64,000 bases of DNA from Bernardetia sp963719525. GTDB lineage: Bacteria; Bacteroidota; Bacteroidia; Cytophagales; Bernardetiaceae. Of the stretch, positions 62,246-64,000 are shown piece by piece. Each line of letters starts with the position of its first letter. Positions within the stretch are counted from its first letter, which is position 1. The stretch spans positions 558,001 through 622,000 of the forward strand of contig CAVRCG010000004.1 in the NCBI GenBank assembly GCA_963719525.1. Direction: 5' to 3'. The notes under the pieces were generated by a model. It was given only the letters and a program-made list of their open reading frames with translations. It had not been told where the DNA came from and ran no database searches. Position numbers and translations under genes: made by a program.

Positions 62246-62344
62246 TAAACAGTAGAATAATTTTAGACTTACACTATCAAATAGAACAGAGTTTTAATCT
62301 TGTTCAAACAACATAAACACACATACAATTTCCCTTTATATAAA

Positions 62345-63439
62345 ATGGTACAAACACAAACGCCTCCGACAACTGATTCTGTAATGGAAATTATGCAAAA
62401 AATGGGACACGAAAATCTCGTTTTTTGTCAAGACGAACACTCTGGTCTTCGTGCAATTATTGGTATTCACTCTACCGTTTTGGGTCCTGCTTTGGGAGGA
62501 ACTAGAATGTGGAATTATGCAAATAGTACAGAAGCTGTAACCGATGCGCTACGCCTTTCTCGTGGCATGTCCTACAAAAACTCTATCGCTGGACTTAATT
62601 TGGGTGGTGGAAAAGCAGTTATTATTGGCAACGCACGTACTGAAAAAACAGAATTTTTATTGCGTCGTTTCGGAAAATTTGTAGAAAGTCTGAATGGAAA
62701 ATATATTACTGCCGAAGATGTAGGAATGTCGACCATCGATATGAGTTATATCGCTATGGAAACCAAACACGTAACTGGTTTAGATGAAAATCGTGGTGGT
62801 TCGGGCGATCCTTCTCCATTTACTGCTTTGGGAACGTACATGGGAATGAAAGCTGCAGCCAAAAAATTATACGGAAGTGATAGTTTGGAAGGCAAAAAAG
62901 TTTCTGTTCAAGGAGCTGGACATGTAGGCGAATATATTATCGAACATTTATCAAAAGAAGGTGCAAAAATATATGTTACCGATGTTTATGAAGACCGTTT
63001 GAAAGAAATTGCTGATAAATACAAAGTAGAAATTGTAGGATTAGAGGATATTTATGATTTAGATGTCAATATTTATTCTCCTTGTGCGTTGGGAGCAACT
63101 ATCAATGACGAAACATTGAGCCGTTTGAAATGTCAAATTATTGCAGGTTGTGCCAACAATCAACTCAAAGACGAAACGATTCATGGCAATGCGTGTTTGG
63201 AGCGTGAAATTATCTATGTTCCTGATTTTTTGATTAATTCAGGTGGCGTAATCAATGTATATTCCGAATTTGCATCGCTTCCTCGTGAATGGGTGGTTCA
63301 GAAAACGGAGCGTTTGTATGATATGTGTTTGGAGGTAATAAATACTTCTACTTCTGAAAACAAAAATGCACAAGATGTAGCCATTCAGATTGCTCAAGAA
63401 AGAATTGATTCGATTGCGAATATTAAAACTAGAAGATAA
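62345..63439 (+). CDS. Leucine dehydrogenase-type amino acid dehydrogenase
   Basis: A 364-residue protein from the ATG at 62345 (a TTG 15 codons earlier is less likely). It belongs to the Glu/Leu/Phe/Val dehydrogenases: GPALGGTRMWNY, SYKNSIAGLNLGGGKAVIIG (with the active-site Lys), EDVGMSTIDM, the NAD-binding KKVSVQGAGHVGEYIIEHL, and PDFLINSGGVINVYSE are all there. The length and the GPALGGTR/GGGKAV motifs best match leucine dehydrogenase, which converts branched-chain amino acids to 2-oxo acids with NAD. No branched-chain catabolism genes are adjacent. Confidence 0.9.
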   Translation: MVQTQTPPTTDSVMEIMQKMGHENLVFCQDEHSGLRAIIGIHSTVLGPALGGTRMWNYANSTEAVTDALRLSRGMSYKNSIAGLNLGGGKAVIIGNARTEKTEFLLRRFGKFVESLNGKYITAEDVGMSTIDMSYIAMETKHVTGLDENRGGSGDPSPFTALGTYMGMKAAAKKLYGSDSLEGKKVSVQGAGHVGEYIIEHLSKEGAKIYVTDVYEDRLKEIADKYKVEIVGLEDIYDLDVNIYSPCALGATINDETLSRLKCQIIAGCANNQLKDETIHGNACLEREIIYVPDFLINSGGVINVYSEFASLPREWVVQKTERLYDMCLEVINTSTSENKNAQDVAIQIAQERIDSIANIKTRR

Positions 63440-63487
63440 TTTTGTAATTGTCATTCTGAACGAAGTGAAGAATCTAAATAAATGTAA

Positions 63488-63525
63488 AAAAAAGCGTATT
63501 GTAATTTAGCACAATACGCTTTTTT
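63488..63525 (+). terminator. Terminator after the amino acid dehydrogenase gene
   Basis: AAAAAAGCGTATTGT (63488-63502) pairs with ACAATACGCTTTTT (63511-63525), a 14-bp stem with a T-run. The intervening 63446-63470 reads GTCATTCTGAACGAAGTG, a widely dispersed word in this phylum. Confidence 0.85.
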
Positions 63526-63561
63526 GTGTGTAAATTTGAGGAAAATATACTCAAACGTAGC

Positions 63562-63579
63562 GATTTGATTTATCAAATC
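63562..63579. repeat. TTTGATTTATCAAA palindrome, copy
   Basis: GATTTGATTTATCAAATC preceded by AAACGTAGC, as at 45333. It lies 35 bp before the next gene. Confidence 0.7.
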
Positions 63580-63613
63580 AAGACCTTATTTTAAAACCAT
63601 TCTATTAGAAAAT

Positions 63614-63817
63614 ATGGCAACAGAAAAATACATGTGCGAATCTTGTGGTAGCAATGAATTTGTAACCAAACCCAACCATTTTGATTTATTTTCAGCAGAA
63701 GACGGAAAACTTATCTTTCAAGAATCAATGTTAATAGAAGACGATAGCGATTTAGAACTTTTTTGTTTTGAGTGTGATGAAAAATTAGAATTTGATGAGG
63801 AAGATGTAGAGTTTTAA
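63614..63817 (+). CDS. Small zinc-ribbon-like protein
   Basis: A 67-residue acidic protein. CESCGSNEF near the start and CFECDEKLEF near the end give two CxxC pairs that could hold one zinc ion as a ribbon. The rest is acidic (SAEDGKLIFQE, LIEDDSDLEL). No named family. It could be an RNA- or protein-binding module. A TTTGATTTATCAAA palindrome lies just upstream. Confidence 0.6.
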   Translation: MATEKYMCESCGSNEFVTKPNHFDLFSAEDGKLIFQESMLIEDDSDLELFCFECDEKLEFDEEDVEF

Positions 63818-63923
63818 TTTTTCTTTAAAGATTGAAGTGAGAGAATAGAAGTAGGTAATTACTAATTCTATTCTCTTTCTTTTTTTGTAAATTGTTCTTT
63901 TACATTTCCATAAATTCTATAGT

Positions 63924-64000
63924 ATGAATAATCCATTTTATCAATCCATTCGCCAAATCATTCTTGAATCAAGAAAGAAAATAACTCAAACCATTAATAT
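63924..64000 (+). CDS. Start of a DUF1016 (YhcG-type nuclease) protein, partial
   Basis: Only 25 codons lie in the window: MNNPFYQSIRQIILESRKKI then TQTIN. The pattern of IRxIIxxxRxxxxxxIN matches the DUF1016 N-terminal domain of YhcG-type PD-(D/E)XK nucleases, where it precedes an MVxxYWxIGR segment. The call rests on that short match. It continues past the right edge. Confidence 0.4.
   Translation, partial: MNNPFYQSIRQIILESRKKITQTIN

Overview
The window is AT-rich chromosomal DNA from a member of the phylum Bacteroidota, most likely a Cytophagales-type marine or freshwater gliding bacterium (a Bernardetia/Flexibacter litoralis-like genome is my best guess, by inference only). The evidence is the many TAnnTTTG -7 boxes, weak or absent Shine-Dalgarno sequences, a grasp-with-spasm peptide cluster, a CarboxypepD_reg module and many lipoproteins. 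No rRNA, transposase, phage structural gene or CRISPR array is visible.

Layout. 1-11.3 kb is mixed housekeeping and envelope genes: an aspartoacylase-family fragment, an FkbM-like methyltransferase, a frameshifted transketolase C-terminal subunit, an NlpC/P60-like protein, two pairs of tandem duplicated lipoproteins, an AbiEi-like antitoxin with a gutted AbiEii partner, a CapA-like protein, DUF427 and a flavin reductase. 11.5-14.5 kb is an accessory segment between tRNA-Phe and an aberrant tRNA-like gene. It holds a compact three-gene operon (ADP-ribosyltransferase-like toxin, small acidic protein, SecB-like chaperone) bracketed by 23-bp direct repeats, plus a degenerate Xre-type antitoxin. 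14.9-25.7 kb carries bioB (frameshifted), a SulP transporter, a beta-barrel/TPR pair, maf and an orphan DNA methyltransferase.

25.9-35.8 kb holds a giant alpha-2-macroglobulin with a CxEQ thioester motif, a small PBECR-type nuclease-like protein, trmB, an outer-membrane protein and an acyl-CoA dehydrogenase. 35.9-39.9 kb is a graspetide-type RiPP cluster (precursor, DUF6624-like lipoprotein, ATP-grasp, SPASM protein) and a truncated phospholipase A gene, bracketed by two near-identical 35-bp hairpins. A four-copy 9-bp repeat abuts the predicted promoter of the precursor. 39.9-42.9 kb is a stress-type cluster (HPF-like, SHOCT, BON, AraC). 43.2-64 kb is largely core: ruvA, LysM/DPBB protein, two M16 proteins, an 11-module repeat protein, hisS, M23 peptidase, RIC/hemerythrin protein, TM2 protein, YdjM-like protein, leucine-type dehydrogenase and, at the edge, a DUF1016 nuclease start.

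Two window-wide patterns stand out. First, intergenic DNA is full of short dispersed palindromic repeats of several families. Second, four genes carry five single-base insertions, each of which restores a full-length frame when removed. This points to uncorrected sequencing errors or very recent decay. The best candidate for an under-described system is the toxin-antitoxin-chaperone operon at 12011-13369, which resembles the architecture of the CmdTAC phage-defence system.
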